The notes under the pieces: model-generated
The model's input: the letters and a program-made list of their open reading frames with translations, nothing else
The model's database searches: none
What the model was told of the DNA's origin: nothing
Translations under genes and position numbers: made by a program
Shown: piece by piece, positions 9,222-18,107 of the stretch
Position numbering within the stretch: the stretch's first letter is position 1
Layout of the letters: each line of letters starts with the position of its first letter
DNA from: an uncultured Eggerthellaceae bacterium
GTDB taxonomy: Bacteria; Actinomycetota; Coriobacteriia; Coriobacteriales; Eggerthellaceae
Length of the DNA stretch: 64,000 nucleotides
Direction of reading: 5' to 3'
Assembly (NCBI GenBank): GCA_947566075.1
Contig: CANOIM010000004.1
Location: 121,786 to 185,785 of the forward strand

Positions 9222-10511
9222 TCAGCTCTCAGCAGGCGCAGGTGAGTCCCACTTCATCTTCCCGATGAACTTGCAGGCCACCAGAACTCCCAGGCCAATG
9301 AGCACCACGATGACCATCGCTGCTACCAAGGCCGCCTGATAGGACCCCAGCGTTTGATAGACGAAGCTGATGATCGTGCCGCTGATGCCACCCATCAATC
9401 CGTTGACGGTCATGAGATTCGAGAATATCTTCGAGTAATCCTTATTGCCGTAGAGCGAACGCACGAGCAGCGGATAACCCACGGATACCAGCGCATTATG
9501 AGTGCCGAACAGGAATGCGCCAACCAAGAGCACCGCCGGAACGTGTATGAACGCCCACAGGCCGAAACCAGCCAAGAAGGCAATGATGAACACGATGAAC
9601 GTGGCTTTCAAGCCAGCCCGAGTCTGCATGAAGCCGAAGATGATCTTCCCGCAGATGTTACCCACTGCCGCCACAGAGATCATAGAGGCACCTAGCATGG
9701 CCGCTGCCTGCATATCCATGGATCCGGTCATGGCCTCGGTTGCGATGGCAACCTGATTGCTGTTGAAGCCCATGCCCATGGAGGTGAAGAGGATGACCAC
9801 CACCATGATCCAGAAGGGCGCTGTCTTGAGCGCCAGGGACCGGCTCATGCCCAGCTTCATGGCATCAGCATTCTGAGCCTCAAGCGCCGCGTCGTAACCA
9901 TAGGGTTCGAGGCCCTTGTCTTCCGGCTTGAACTTGAAGACGAACAGCGTCCACGGCAACAAGCACACAGCGATGAGCGCTGCATTCAGCTGATAGGCCA
10001 TCTGCCATCCAAGATTCTGGATGATCATGGTGAACAGCGGGGCCCAGCAGAAGGTCCCCACGCCCGTGAATGCCGCAGCGATCCCCAGCAGCTTCCCGCT
10101 GTACCTCTTGCCGAACCAATTGCCGATCAACGTAGGTACCGTCAAGGTAGCGATGCAGGGCATGGCGAACCCAAGCACGCCGCCCCAGATCCAGAACCAC
10201 TGCACGCTATTGCCGAATGAGAAGGCGAAGACCGCGATGGCCAACGCTGCCGCAGATACCGATGTCACCACATTGATGTTCCTCGTCTGGAGGAACTGCC
10301 CCCAGATAGAGGTCACGATGCACGATACGATAGAGCACACCGTCATCCAGAGCATCCAATCTCCCGGACCCACTCCGATAGAGGAGGACACGGGGAGCAG
10401 GTACACACCCACGATGCTGATGGATGCTGCCATAGAGGCCGCATTGACGAAGCAGCATCCGATGAAGATGAGCCATGCGTAATGCAGCTTCCCTGTTCTA
10501 TTCTCAGTCAT
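9222..10511 (-). CDS. MFS transporter, oxalate/formate-antiporter-like
   Basis: The 429-aa protein has about 12 hydrophobic segments beginning at HYAWLIFIGCCFVNAA. GNWFGKRYSGKLLGIAAAF resembles the conserved loop 4-5 of the OFA (oxalate/formate antiporter) branch of MFS carriers, with a long central loop (KPEDKGLEPYGYD). It is the last gene before the terminator in the operon with two molybdopterin enzymes, so it most likely imports the enzyme substrate or exports its product. The genes before it are an FKBP isomerase and a ferredoxin. No substrate can be read from the sequence. Confidence 0.88.
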   Translation of the reverse strand: MTENRTGKLHYAWLIFIGCCFVNAASMAASISIVGVYLLPVSSSIGVGPGDWMLWMTVCSIVSCIVTSIWGQFLQTRNINVVTSVSAAALAIAVFAFSFGNSVQWFWIWGGVLGFAMPCIATLTVPTLIGNWFGKRYSGKLLGIAAAFTGVGTFCWAPLFTMIIQNLGWQMAYQLNAALIAVCLLPWTLFVFKFKPEDKGLEPYGYDAALEAQNADAMKLGMSRSLALKTAPFWIMVVVILFTSMGMGFNSNQVAIATEAMTGSMDMQAAAMLGASMISVAAVGNICGKIIFGFMQTRAGLKATFIVFIIAFLAGFGLWAFIHVPAVLLVGAFLFGTHNALVSVGYPLLVRSLYGNKDYSKIFSNLMTVNGLMGGISGTIISFVYQTLGSYQAALVAAMVIVVLIGLGVLVACKFIGKMKWDSPAPAES

Positions 10512-10581
10512 TTCTCTGACCTTTCCTCTTCTTTGAATTCAGCGTCCTCGAAGCATCGATGCCACTGAACCTCATCCCTGG

Positions 10582-11037
10582 CTAGGAGGGCCTAGGTCTT
10601 TCCTGACCCACCGAAACCAGCTTCACCCAATATGTCAGTTCCTTGCCCGCAAAAGGATGGTTGAAGTCGATGGTCACAAGCTGATCGTCGGCTTCAACGA
10701 CCCTAACGGGAATGGGACAACCTGAAGCGGGATTGATCCAGGGGAACGCATCTCCCGCCTTCAGCCTGTCCCCGTTGTCTATGAAAGCGCGCGGATATAT
10801 CTGAACTCCGTGGGGGTCATGAGGACCGAAACCCTTCTCGGGCAGGATCACCACCGTGCGCTCCTCTCCAACCTCCATATCCAAGAGCGCTTCATCAAGC
10901 CCTTTGGGAAGTTGGCCCACACCCACGATGAGCTCTTCCGGCCTCCCGGTGGAATGGTCGTCAATAGCTTGCTCTCCCGTAGGACCGCCTTTGTAATAGG
11001 CCCTGACGGTCTTCCCGGTCCTATCCTCATGCACCAT
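10582..11037 (-). CDS. FKBP-type peptidyl-prolyl isomerase, SlyD-like
   Basis: At 151 aa it shows the SlyD-type FKBP pattern: TVRAYYKGG, then ELIVGVGQLPKGLDEAL, MEVGEERTVVILPEKGFGPHD, an inserted IF (insert-in-flap) domain near residues 75-125, and VTIDFNHPFAGKELTYWVKL. The His/Cys-rich metal-binding tail of E. coli SlyD is missing. It starts 12 bp after the ferredoxin stop, inside the molybdoenzyme operon. No TorD-type chaperone gene is visible, so a role in folding or metal loading of the large enzymes is a reasonable guess but not shown. Confidence 0.88.
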   Translation of the reverse strand: MVHEDRTGKTVRAYYKGGPTGEQAIDDHSTGRPEELIVGVGQLPKGLDEALLDMEVGEERTVVILPEKGFGPHDPHGVQIYPRAFIDNGDRLKAGDAFPWINPASGCPIPVRVVEADDQLVTIDFNHPFAGKELTYWVKLVSVGQERPRPS

Positions 11038-11049
11038 TTCCTTGCCGCC

Positions 11050-11547
11050 TTACTGTTCGTTGAGCTCTTCCACGTTCCTCACGTCTGAATCATCTCTATG
11101 GGTTGCGAATTCCACCTGGACGTTCGCATCCACTTCCATGGCGGCCGCCCTGCGTCGGTTCGCATCATCCTTGCGCGCTGAGACGAATGCGCCTCGAGCC
11201 TCATAGGGCTTGTATTGCGGCACGAAGAGCACCTGTTTGGGCTTCTCTTCCAGGAATGCCACTAGTTCTGTCACGGGGCCGTACTTCATCACATCAGCAA
11301 GGCAATGATGCACACAAGCCGGTTCGCGGCCCTTGGCGGTGCGGTCAGCGCACAGATCGCACAGATCCGTAGGGATGGGCACTTTGTTCCAGTTCATATG
11401 CCCTGGCTCTATCTCCCAGGGACCATCATCCATGACGCGGATCCCCCATTTCCCCACCGGGTACCCATGCTCTTCCTTACAGGACACCTCACAGGATCGG
11501 CACCCAGAGCAATACTCGTGATCTATCAGTAGACCATAGGCTGTCAT
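11050..11547 (-). CDS. Two-cluster ferredoxin subunit (DmsB/HycB-like)
   Basis: This 165-aa protein carries CSGCRSCEVSC near residue 14, followed by CDLCADR and CVHHC near 63-80, giving eight cysteines in the order expected for two [4Fe-4S] clusters. This is fewer than the four clusters of DmsB-type subunits. The C-terminal 60 residues are charged and lack cysteines. No signal peptide or membrane anchor is seen, so it should shuttle electrons in the cytoplasm. It begins 2 bp after the stop of the 800-aa molybdopterin subunit, its probable partner. Confidence 0.9.
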   Translation of the reverse strand: MTAYGLLIDHEYCSGCRSCEVSCKEEHGYPVGKWGIRVMDDGPWEIEPGHMNWNKVPIPTDLCDLCADRTAKGREPACVHHCLADVMKYGPVTELVAFLEEKPKQVLFVPQYKPYEARGAFVSARKDDANRRRAAAMEVDANVQVEFATHRDDSDVRNVEELNEQ

Positions 11548-11549
11548 AG

Positions 11550-13952
11550 CTACACCAACTTCCCGAATCGCTCCCAGACCTCATCCATATCAGTGTCATA
11601 GCTCTCGCTCACCGGTGATACGTCGCAGATCATGCATTTGAAGGGCGCACCGAAACCGAGCTTCCCGAAATGGAAATTAGGTACCAGGTTATTGATGTTA
11701 GAACGGAAGGTGTCATAGGCTCCTCCCCCATGGTCATTGCCATCTTGTTCAGGGAACCACCAGCCATGCTGGGCATGGACCACACCCTCTTTGACGATAG
11801 GGGACACCTTCGCTTTCATAAGGCATTCGCCGAACTGGTTGCTCACCTTCACCCAACCGCCATCGATGATGCCCTTCTTCTGAGCGTCGTTGGGATTGAT
11901 CTCCAGCAACGGATCAGGATTCAGCTCTCGGCAATAGGGGATCTGCCTATTCTCCGAATGGAAGAACGCATAGGTACGCGCACCACTGGTGAGCACGAAC
12001 GGGTACTCATCCATGAGCGCGGGAGAGGATTCCGGACCGAACTGCGGTTCGATGTAATAGGGCAGCGGATCATCTCCGAATCGATGGAACGCATAGGACC
12101 AAAGCTCCACTCGGCCTGTAGACGTGTTGAAACCGGGCTTCCCATCACGGCGCAACAGGCCTGACTCATACTTCCGGTAACCCACGTATCGCTGGAGCAC
12201 CACCTCTTTGCGGATGTCCTCATAGCAGTACTTCTTCCCAAGGCGAAGGTGCTCGATGAAGTCTCTGACATCGTCGTACTGCTCCCAGAGCTGGGGGTTG
12301 AGCACTTTCCCTAGATTGAAGCAAAGCTCCATGTCGGACATGCCTTCGCCTTGGGTGATAGCCTTGTTCATGAATCCCATGGTCACCGGCGATGATCCAT
12401 AGTGGGTCTGAACAACGCCTTCGCGCTCTGCGATGGTGGCCAGGGGCAGGAATACATCACAGGTAGCCTGAGCCGAAGGAGTCATGAAGGTATCGAAGGC
12501 GATGACGAACTCCATGGAGCTGTTGATGGCCTTCATCCAACGCTCTGGTTCTGCCGAGGTGCAGGAGAGCAGGTTGTTGCCCGCGTAGAACCCCATGCGA
12601 ATGGGATAGGGGTCTTCGGTCTCCATGGCACGCAATGTGAGATCAGCATGGGAGTTCAGGATGAGTCCGCAATAGGCAGGGTATTCCTTGGCACCGATCA
12701 TCTTCGCGATCAGCTCTTGCCCCAATCCCTCTTCGAAACCGAAGCCCGCTTCGTTGAGTCCCATGGTCTTGTCGCCGATGCGCTGGCCACCGGGCACATC
12801 GATATTGCCCGTGATGGCCATGAGCGCGATCAGGCAGTGGCCTACCTGCATCCCGTTGGCTTTCTGATCAAGGGCCAAGCCCCAGGCGATAGCCGCAGGG
12901 GTCGCATTGGCATACATGCGAGCCGATGCCACGATGAGCTCTTCCGGCACACCAGTGATCTCAGCAGCACGGGAAGGCGGCATCTCTTGAGCCCGTTCTA
13001 CCAGCTCATCAAAGCCGTAGGTCCAGTACTCGACGAACTCTGCATCGTAGAGCTTCTCATTGGCGATCACATTGATCCAGGCCAGAGACAGGGCGGCATC
13101 CGTGCCCGGGCGAAGTTGCAGATGATAGTCAGCCCGAGTGGAAAGCCAGTTCGCTCGTGGGTCCACCACGATCAGACGGGTTCCTCGTCGCATGAGATCG
13201 ATGACGGAGTGACCGAAGAAGCCATCGGGGTTGGAAGGCAACGGCTCTTTGCCCCAGATGACGATGCACTCTGGGATCTCGTATTCCGGATCATCATAGC
13301 GGCCGGGCAGTCCGCCTGCATAGTCGATCTCAGGGTAGGCCGCTCCCAACAGGTACGAAGAAGCCGCCATGCGAGGCACATAGCACGCATAGCCTGATTG
13401 GGAATAGCAGTAATTGGGCGTGCAGAGCATACGGCTCCCGAACGGTGCCATGGTGCCACCCTCACGTCCTGTCCCCGCAAAGCAGACGATGGATTCGCGC
13501 CCGTATTCCTTGGTGATACGGTCATATTCGCCCTTGATGAGCGCAAAGGCCTCATCCCAGCTGATCTCTTCCCAGGCATCCGCATCTCCGCGTTTAGCAG
13601 GATCGCGCTTCATGGGATGCAATATGCGGCTGGGGTTGTAGATATAGTCTTTCAGCGTGAGGCATCGCACGCACAGGCGCCCTTGGGTCACGGGGTTGTT
13701 CTCATCACCTTCCACCTTGACGAGCTTGCCCTCATCATCAGTGTAGAGCTTCAGCGAACAGCCCACCGGATGGCACCCTGGAGGCGACCAAGGGCTCGTG
13801 CGTGTGACCGTCAGGCCATCTTCCTCGAAACGCCAGGGCTTGTTGAGGTCATTGACCTCCGAGATAGTGCACGCGCTCCGGGCATTCAGCCGCTCAGGAT
13901 GCCAGCTGCGCATGGTCGGATTGTCATGCCAATCCAGGTACTCCTTCTCCAT
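11550..13952 (-). CDS. Molybdopterin oxidoreductase, DMSO-reductase family, soluble (dehydroxylase-like), 800 aa
   Basis: The protein carries MGD-enzyme landmarks: GRLCVRC (C94, C97), SQSGYACYVPR, ECIVIWGKEP, RLIVVDPRANW, HLQLRPGTDAALSLA, and a C-terminal molydopterin-binding domain (VLTSGARTYAFFHSENRQIP, WVKVSNQFGECLMKAKV). No twin-arginine signal is present, so it is cytoplasmic. The N-terminal cysteine set is unusual: C60-x4-C65 in WSPPGCHPVGC, then C94-x2-C97, instead of C-x2-C-x3-C-x27-C, so cluster binding is uncertain. Soluble members of this family next to a small ferredoxin and an MFS carrier include catechol dehydroxylases of Gordonibacter/Eggerthella, pyrogallol transhydroxylase and acetylene hydratase. 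ATG at 13952 (after GAGGGGA) is preferred over GTG at 13958. Confidence 0.85.
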   Translation of the reverse strand: MEKEYLDWHDNPTMRSWHPERLNARSACTISEVNDLNKPWRFEEDGLTVTRTSPWSPPGCHPVGCSLKLYTDDEGKLVKVEGDENNPVTQGRLCVRCLTLKDYIYNPSRILHPMKRDPAKRGDADAWEEISWDEAFALIKGEYDRITKEYGRESIVCFAGTGREGGTMAPFGSRMLCTPNYCYSQSGYACYVPRMAASSYLLGAAYPEIDYAGGLPGRYDDPEYEIPECIVIWGKEPLPSNPDGFFGHSVIDLMRRGTRLIVVDPRANWLSTRADYHLQLRPGTDAALSLAWINVIANEKLYDAEFVEYWTYGFDELVERAQEMPPSRAAEITGVPEELIVASARMYANATPAAIAWGLALDQKANGMQVGHCLIALMAITGNIDVPGGQRIGDKTMGLNEAGFGFEEGLGQELIAKMIGAKEYPAYCGLILNSHADLTLRAMETEDPYPIRMGFYAGNNLLSCTSAEPERWMKAINSSMEFVIAFDTFMTPSAQATCDVFLPLATIAEREGVVQTHYGSSPVTMGFMNKAITQGEGMSDMELCFNLGKVLNPQLWEQYDDVRDFIEHLRLGKKYCYEDIRKEVVLQRYVGYRKYESGLLRRDGKPGFNTSTGRVELWSYAFHRFGDDPLPYYIEPQFGPESSPALMDEYPFVLTSGARTYAFFHSENRQIPYCRELNPDPLLEINPNDAQKKGIIDGGWVKVSNQFGECLMKAKVSPIVKEGVVHAQHGWWFPEQDGNDHGGGAYDTFRSNINNLVPNFHFGKLGFGAPFKCMICDVSPVSESYDTDMDEVWERFGKLV

Positions 13953-14015
13953 TCCCACTCCCCTCTCTTGATCCTGTTCCTATGATCTTTCCGTGCCCGC
14001 TCTTCTTTACAGCCG

Positions 14016-14354
14016 TCATGGGAGGTAGACCGCCACTTTGTCCTTATCCATACGCTCTAGGCATGCAGACACCTCGCTCACCGGAACCACCTTGATCACC
14101 GCTGCAAGGCAATGGAGCTCGCAAAGGGGCTTCTTCCCTTCGTCTATCCGGTCCTCACAAAGGTTGCAAATGCTTGAGGGAACCGGAACGAAATCCCATT
14201 CCCACTTTCCATTCGCGAACCTCTGAGGACCCACCTCATTCACCTTGATGCCCCACTCATCCAGGCGCAGATCGTTCTTCTTCCGACAAGAGACTTCGCA
14301 CGAATGGCACCCTGTGCAATAGCCGAAATCAATGAGCATGGCTCGTTTCTCCAT
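14016..14354 (-). CDS. Small two-cluster ferredoxin subunit (113 aa)
   Basis: From the ATG at 14354, which follows a strong GGAGG, the protein reads MEKRAMLIDFGYCTGCHSCE. C13-x2-C16-x2-C19-x3-C23 plus a later CNLC and CELHC make eight cysteines, enough for two [4Fe-4S] clusters. It lies 16 bp after the stop of the 759-aa molybdopterin enzyme and 57 bp before the second one, so it most likely serves the first. It is a shorter paralogue of the 165-aa ferredoxin in the same operon. A longer frame to 14465 overlaps the upstream gene and is not used. Confidence 0.88.
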   Translation of the reverse strand: MEKRAMLIDFGYCTGCHSCEVSCRKKNDLRLDEWGIKVNEVGPQRFANGKWEWDFVPVPSSICNLCEDRIDEGKKPLCELHCLAAVIKVVPVSEVSACLERMDKDKVAVYLP

Positions 14355-14370
14355 TTCATGCACCTCCTTT

Positions 14371-16650
14371 CTAGGCATTGAATGCGTCAAGGCCGTCCAC
14401 CTTGTAGATCTTGCAGATGATGTTCTTATACGGAGCCCCGTACCCTGTGACCCCAACGCTCTCATGGGGGATCAGGCTGTTGACATTGGACTTGTAGAGG
14501 CCGAACAGGTTCGGTGCTTCCCCTGACTGCTCGGGATACCACCACGCATGCTGGGCATGCACGACCCGCGGGTCCACCACCGGACGAACACATGCCCGCT
14601 GGATGCACCGGCCCAGTGGATTCTCTATGGCCACCCAATCCCCGTCTGCAATGCCCTGAGCTGCTGCAGTATCAGGATGGATCGTGACCAAGGGCCACGG
14701 GTTCAATGCGCGCATGGAGGGGATCTGCCGATGCTCTGAATGGAACATGGAGATATGACGGCCACCCGTGGTGAGCACCAAGGGGAATTCCTCCTTGACC
14801 TCATCTGAGATGGCATCGCTATAGGGGCTGAGCTCTGGTTCTTTGAAGTATGGCAGCGGGTCCTCGCCGAACACCGAATACACGCTCGCTTTGAACTCGA
14901 TGAGCCCGGTGGGTGTGTCGAAGCCCGGCTTGCCGTCAGCCCGCAGAGCCCCCGTCTCGTATTTGCGGTATTCGAAGGGCTGCTGGAACACCACGTCATC
15001 CTGCAGCTCCTTGAAACCCCAATCATAAGCAGTATGCAGCTGGTCGGTGAAGAACTCCTCCGGCGTCTCCCAGGGCCAGAGCTCAGGGCGCAAACGGCGG
15101 CCCAGCTCGAGCATGATCTCCACATCGCTCTTGCTATCCATGGGCTCCACCGCTTTGTTCATGGCTCCCAGGAAATGGGTGTTCCGACCGAAGTGCGGCA
15201 TCACGATCCCCTCATGTTCCACAGACATGGACAGCGGCAGCACTAGATCGCACAAGCGCATGATGGAAGGATTCATGAAGACGTCTTGCACCACATTGAA
15301 CTCAAGCTTATCCAACGCCTTCTCCCAGCGCTTGGGCTGCACAGACATGCAGGCAAGGGGGTTAGTGCCGAACCAATAGCTCATCTTGAAATCAGTGGGG
15401 CAGTCATCCATCTCTAGCCAGTCCAAGGTCACATCTGGTAGTGGACCGGGGCCCGCAGCATCCCAGCAGCTGTAACGGCCCTGCTCATCCTTGATGCGCT
15501 TGGCACGGATCTCATCGGGCACTGAATTGACCGTCTCATAGCGCCATTTGCCCGTGAAGCTGGAAGGGCGCGCCAAGGTGATGCCACCAGGGATATCCAT
15601 ATAGCCCGTGAGCGCGCACAAAGCCAGGAAGGTATGACCTGCTTGAACGCCATTCGTCTCCGTATCGATAGCCAATCCCCAAAGCGCTGACGAGGGCCGA
15701 TGGGTGGCAAAGGCCCGGGCTGCACCGCATAGCTCTTCTGGGTCAACCCAGCACACCTCAGCAGCACGCTCAGGGGTCCACTCTGCAACACAGGCAGCAA
15801 AATCATCGAAGCCGTAGGTCCAAGTGCTGACGAAATCGTGATCATAGAGATCCTCCTGGATGATCACGTTGCACATAGCCATGGCCAGAGCAGCGTCTGT
15901 ACCGGGACGCAGCTGCAGGTGATATTCGGCATGGGCAGCGATCCACGTGAGCTGCGGATCCACCACGATCAGCTTGGATCCCATCTTCATCAGATCGATG
16001 AGCGCATGACCGAAGAACCCATCCGGGTTGGAATACACCGGATTCTTTCCCCAGACCAGGATGTACTGGGGAAGCTCCCAGCGAGGATCATCATAGCGGT
16101 CAGGGAAATAGGCGGCGTAATCCAATTCAGGATAGCCTGCTCCCAACTGAAAATTCGCGATGGTGCACCGTGGCCCATAGCATGAGCCCCCAGAGAGCAC
16201 CATGCAGTAATTAGGGGAATTGAAGATGGCATGGCAATAGGCAGCGGAATACATGGTGATCTCACGGCCCGTGCCCGTGAATGTGAGGATGCTCTCCGGT
16301 CCTGCCGTCTCCCAGAATTCCCGCACCTTGGATTCGATGAGGTCAAGGGCCTCATCCCAAGTGATCTGCTCCCAGGCGTCCTTTCCCCTGTCAGCGCGGT
16401 CACGCTTCATGGGATGCATGATGCGGTCAGGATGGTACAACGCCTCATCCATTGCGATGCACCGCGGACAGAGCCTGCCCTGGGTTATGGGATGGGTGGG
16501 ATCGCCCTCAACCCCGATGACCTTGTTATCCTTCACCGTCACGATGATGCCGCATCCAACAGGATGATCCCCCGGCGGTGACCATACGCACGTTCTGACC
16601 TTATGGACGCCATCGCCCAGGTCTTCCACCCACTTCGCAGTTCCTTCCAT
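14371..16650 (-). CDS. Molybdopterin oxidoreductase, DMSO-reductase family, soluble (dehydroxylase-like), 759 aa
   Basis: Paralogue of the 800-aa enzyme downstream, sharing WSPPG-HPVGC, GRLCPRC, NPDGFFGHALIDLM, KLIVVDPQLTW and HLQLRPGTDAALAMA. Its cysteines are C21, C33, C61 and C64, so the position equivalent to C60 of the paralogue is Asp (PPGDHPVGC). The C-terminal dihydropteridine-binding domain is complete (VLTTGGRHISMFHSEHRQIP). No export signal. Its own ferredoxin gene follows after 16 bp and an MFS gene precedes by 18 bp. Family knowledge suggests reductive dehydroxylation or a non-redox transformation of a phenolic compound. The two enzymes are clearly different, so probably act on different or successive substrates. 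Confidence 0.86.
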   Translation of the reverse strand: MEGTAKWVEDLGDGVHKVRTCVWSPPGDHPVGCGIIVTVKDNKVIGVEGDPTHPITQGRLCPRCIAMDEALYHPDRIMHPMKRDRADRGKDAWEQITWDEALDLIESKVREFWETAGPESILTFTGTGREITMYSAAYCHAIFNSPNYCMVLSGGSCYGPRCTIANFQLGAGYPELDYAAYFPDRYDDPRWELPQYILVWGKNPVYSNPDGFFGHALIDLMKMGSKLIVVDPQLTWIAAHAEYHLQLRPGTDAALAMAMCNVIIQEDLYDHDFVSTWTYGFDDFAACVAEWTPERAAEVCWVDPEELCGAARAFATHRPSSALWGLAIDTETNGVQAGHTFLALCALTGYMDIPGGITLARPSSFTGKWRYETVNSVPDEIRAKRIKDEQGRYSCWDAAGPGPLPDVTLDWLEMDDCPTDFKMSYWFGTNPLACMSVQPKRWEKALDKLEFNVVQDVFMNPSIMRLCDLVLPLSMSVEHEGIVMPHFGRNTHFLGAMNKAVEPMDSKSDVEIMLELGRRLRPELWPWETPEEFFTDQLHTAYDWGFKELQDDVVFQQPFEYRKYETGALRADGKPGFDTPTGLIEFKASVYSVFGEDPLPYFKEPELSPYSDAISDEVKEEFPLVLTTGGRHISMFHSEHRQIPSMRALNPWPLVTIHPDTAAAQGIADGDWVAIENPLGRCIQRACVRPVVDPRVVHAQHAWWYPEQSGEAPNLFGLYKSNVNSLIPHESVGVTGYGAPYKNIICKIYKVDGLDAFNA

Positions 16651-16668
16651 TGCATTTCCTTTCTGTGA

Positions 16669-17904
16669 TCAGGGGAGCTTCTTCCAGCCGATGAGCAGGA
16701 CCACCAACCCCAACGCGAATATCGGTGCCATGAAGCATTGCCCGGCAACGGCGAAGCTCCCATAGCTGGCCACGATCAGCCCAAGCACTCGGGAACCGAG
16801 GAACGATGCCAGCTGCTGAGCGAACAAGACCACTGCCGTTGCCCCCGCTATATCTGAAGGCTCCTTCACCGCCTTCGGGATAGAAGCCATCACCATAGTG
16901 GGGATGATGCCGCCAGCAAGTGCATTGCAGAAGATCACGGGGATGAACGCCTGCATGGTGGTCGCCTGGAACACGAGCCAGGCATACACCGTGCCCCCGA
17001 TGCAGCTGACCACCATCAGCTTCTTGTTCGACTTGATCTTGTCTGAGACCATGCCGCTCAGGGGATTGACTACACATCCCACTATGGCCATGACCGATAT
17101 GATGGTTGACATGACCGGAAGCGTCAGATCTGTTTCTTGAACCGCATAGGTGGTCAAGAAGTTCGACATCCCCAAGAACGGCACTTCCTCGCAGAAGAAG
17201 ATCACCGCCAAGATCAAGACAGCCGGTTGCCTCAAGACCCGCCCGAGCACACCCTTCCGCGGTGCCGCACTCCGGTCAGCCTCCGCAAGCGTCACCTTCT
17301 GGCCGTCCTCATCAAAGGCGAACGGCGGCTCTTTGTACAGCGCCAATACGGCGGCCAGAACTACAGCATCGAACCCGAAGCACACCGCCCAAACCACGTG
17401 ATAATCTCCCGTAGAGCCATAGATCCACGAGAACAGGTTCGGCCCGATTAAGAACGCGGCAGTCACATTGATGGCCCATACGCCCAAGGGAACGCCGCGG
17501 TGCTCAGGGGCAAACCAAGCTGATATCGCCGGTACGGCAGCGGTGGTCACCAACCCGAAACCGATGCCCTCTATGACTCGACTGACGATGAAGATCTCCA
17601 CGTCCTGCGCTATATACCCCAGGGCACCGCCAAGAAGCGCACAGATGAGCGAGAATACGAATGTGGCCTTCTTGCCAATCTTCTCCACCACCACAGCTCC
17701 GGGGAGCGCCAGTATCATGCCCATGATGTAGAACGTGGCAATGACCCAGCTCATGGCATCTGTATCTATGCCGAAGGCCTCCATGATGACAGGGGCCAGG
17801 ATGGATACCTTAAGCATATTGAGGGGCATGCTTATCCCGGTCAGCCATACGACAGCCGTGACCACCCACCCATAGGCTAGGAGAACGCTCTTCGGGCGCT
17901 CCAT
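16669..17904 (-). CDS. MFS transporter
   Basis: The 411-aa protein has 12 hydrophobic segments, beginning LLAYGWVVTAVVWLTGISM. The cytoplasmic loop motif is recognisable after the second helix (VVVEKIGKKATFVF) and again in the second half (GMVSDKIKSNKKLMVV). It lies between the zinc-ribbon gene (2-bp gap) and the first molybdopterin enzyme (18-bp gap), so it is firmly in the operon. It differs from the OFA-like carrier at the other end, which gives each enzyme/ferredoxin pair its own transporter. Substrate unknown; an aromatic acid or polyphenol is the best guess. Confidence 0.88.
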   Translation of the reverse strand: MERPKSVLLAYGWVVTAVVWLTGISMPLNMLKVSILAPVIMEAFGIDTDAMSWVIATFYIMGMILALPGAVVVEKIGKKATFVFSLICALLGGALGYIAQDVEIFIVSRVIEGIGFGLVTTAAVPAISAWFAPEHRGVPLGVWAINVTAAFLIGPNLFSWIYGSTGDYHVVWAVCFGFDAVVLAAVLALYKEPPFAFDEDGQKVTLAEADRSAAPRKGVLGRVLRQPAVLILAVIFFCEEVPFLGMSNFLTTYAVQETDLTLPVMSTIISVMAIVGCVVNPLSGMVSDKIKSNKKLMVVSCIGGTVYAWLVFQATTMQAFIPVIFCNALAGGIIPTMVMASIPKAVKEPSDIAGATAVVLFAQQLASFLGSRVLGLIVASYGSFAVAGQCFMAPIFALGLVVLLIGWKKLP

Positions 17905-17906
17905 GA

Positions 17907-18107
17907 TCAGTTCGTACCGGGAGCCGAAGGCGGCTTAGGCGCGCCGGGCACGGCAGGTGCCCCAGGAGCCGCCGGTGCCCCAGGGGCTTTCACGGCTGCT
18001 GTGCTGTCAAGATCATCTGCCTTGACGCCGCAGAATGGGCACGCCTCGGGGACGATCCCCAACACCGCATTGATCTCTTTGCCGCAGGACGGACAGGTGA
18101 GCGACAT
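17907..18107 (-). CDS. Small zinc-ribbon protein with a Pro-Ala-Gly repeat tail
   Basis: From the ATG at 18107 the 66-aa protein starts MSLTCPSCGKEI and then has CPFCGVKA, two CxxC knuckles typical of a zinc ribbon. The remaining part is low complexity: the unit APGAP or VPGAP is repeated about four times. It is the first gene of the molybdoenzyme operon, 2 bp before the MFS start. The role is unknown; a rubredoxin-like electron or metal role and an assembly role are both possible, but nothing in the sequence decides. Confidence 0.65.
   Translation of the reverse strand: MSLTCPSCGKEINAVLGIVPEACPFCGVKADDLDSTAAVKAPGAPAAPGAPAVPGAPKPPSAPGTN

Noticed and set aside
12402..13397. 331-codon plus-strand frame opposite the molybdoenzyme gene
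   Set aside because: Shadow frame in G+C-rich coding DNA; composition is His/Gly-rich and has no domain.
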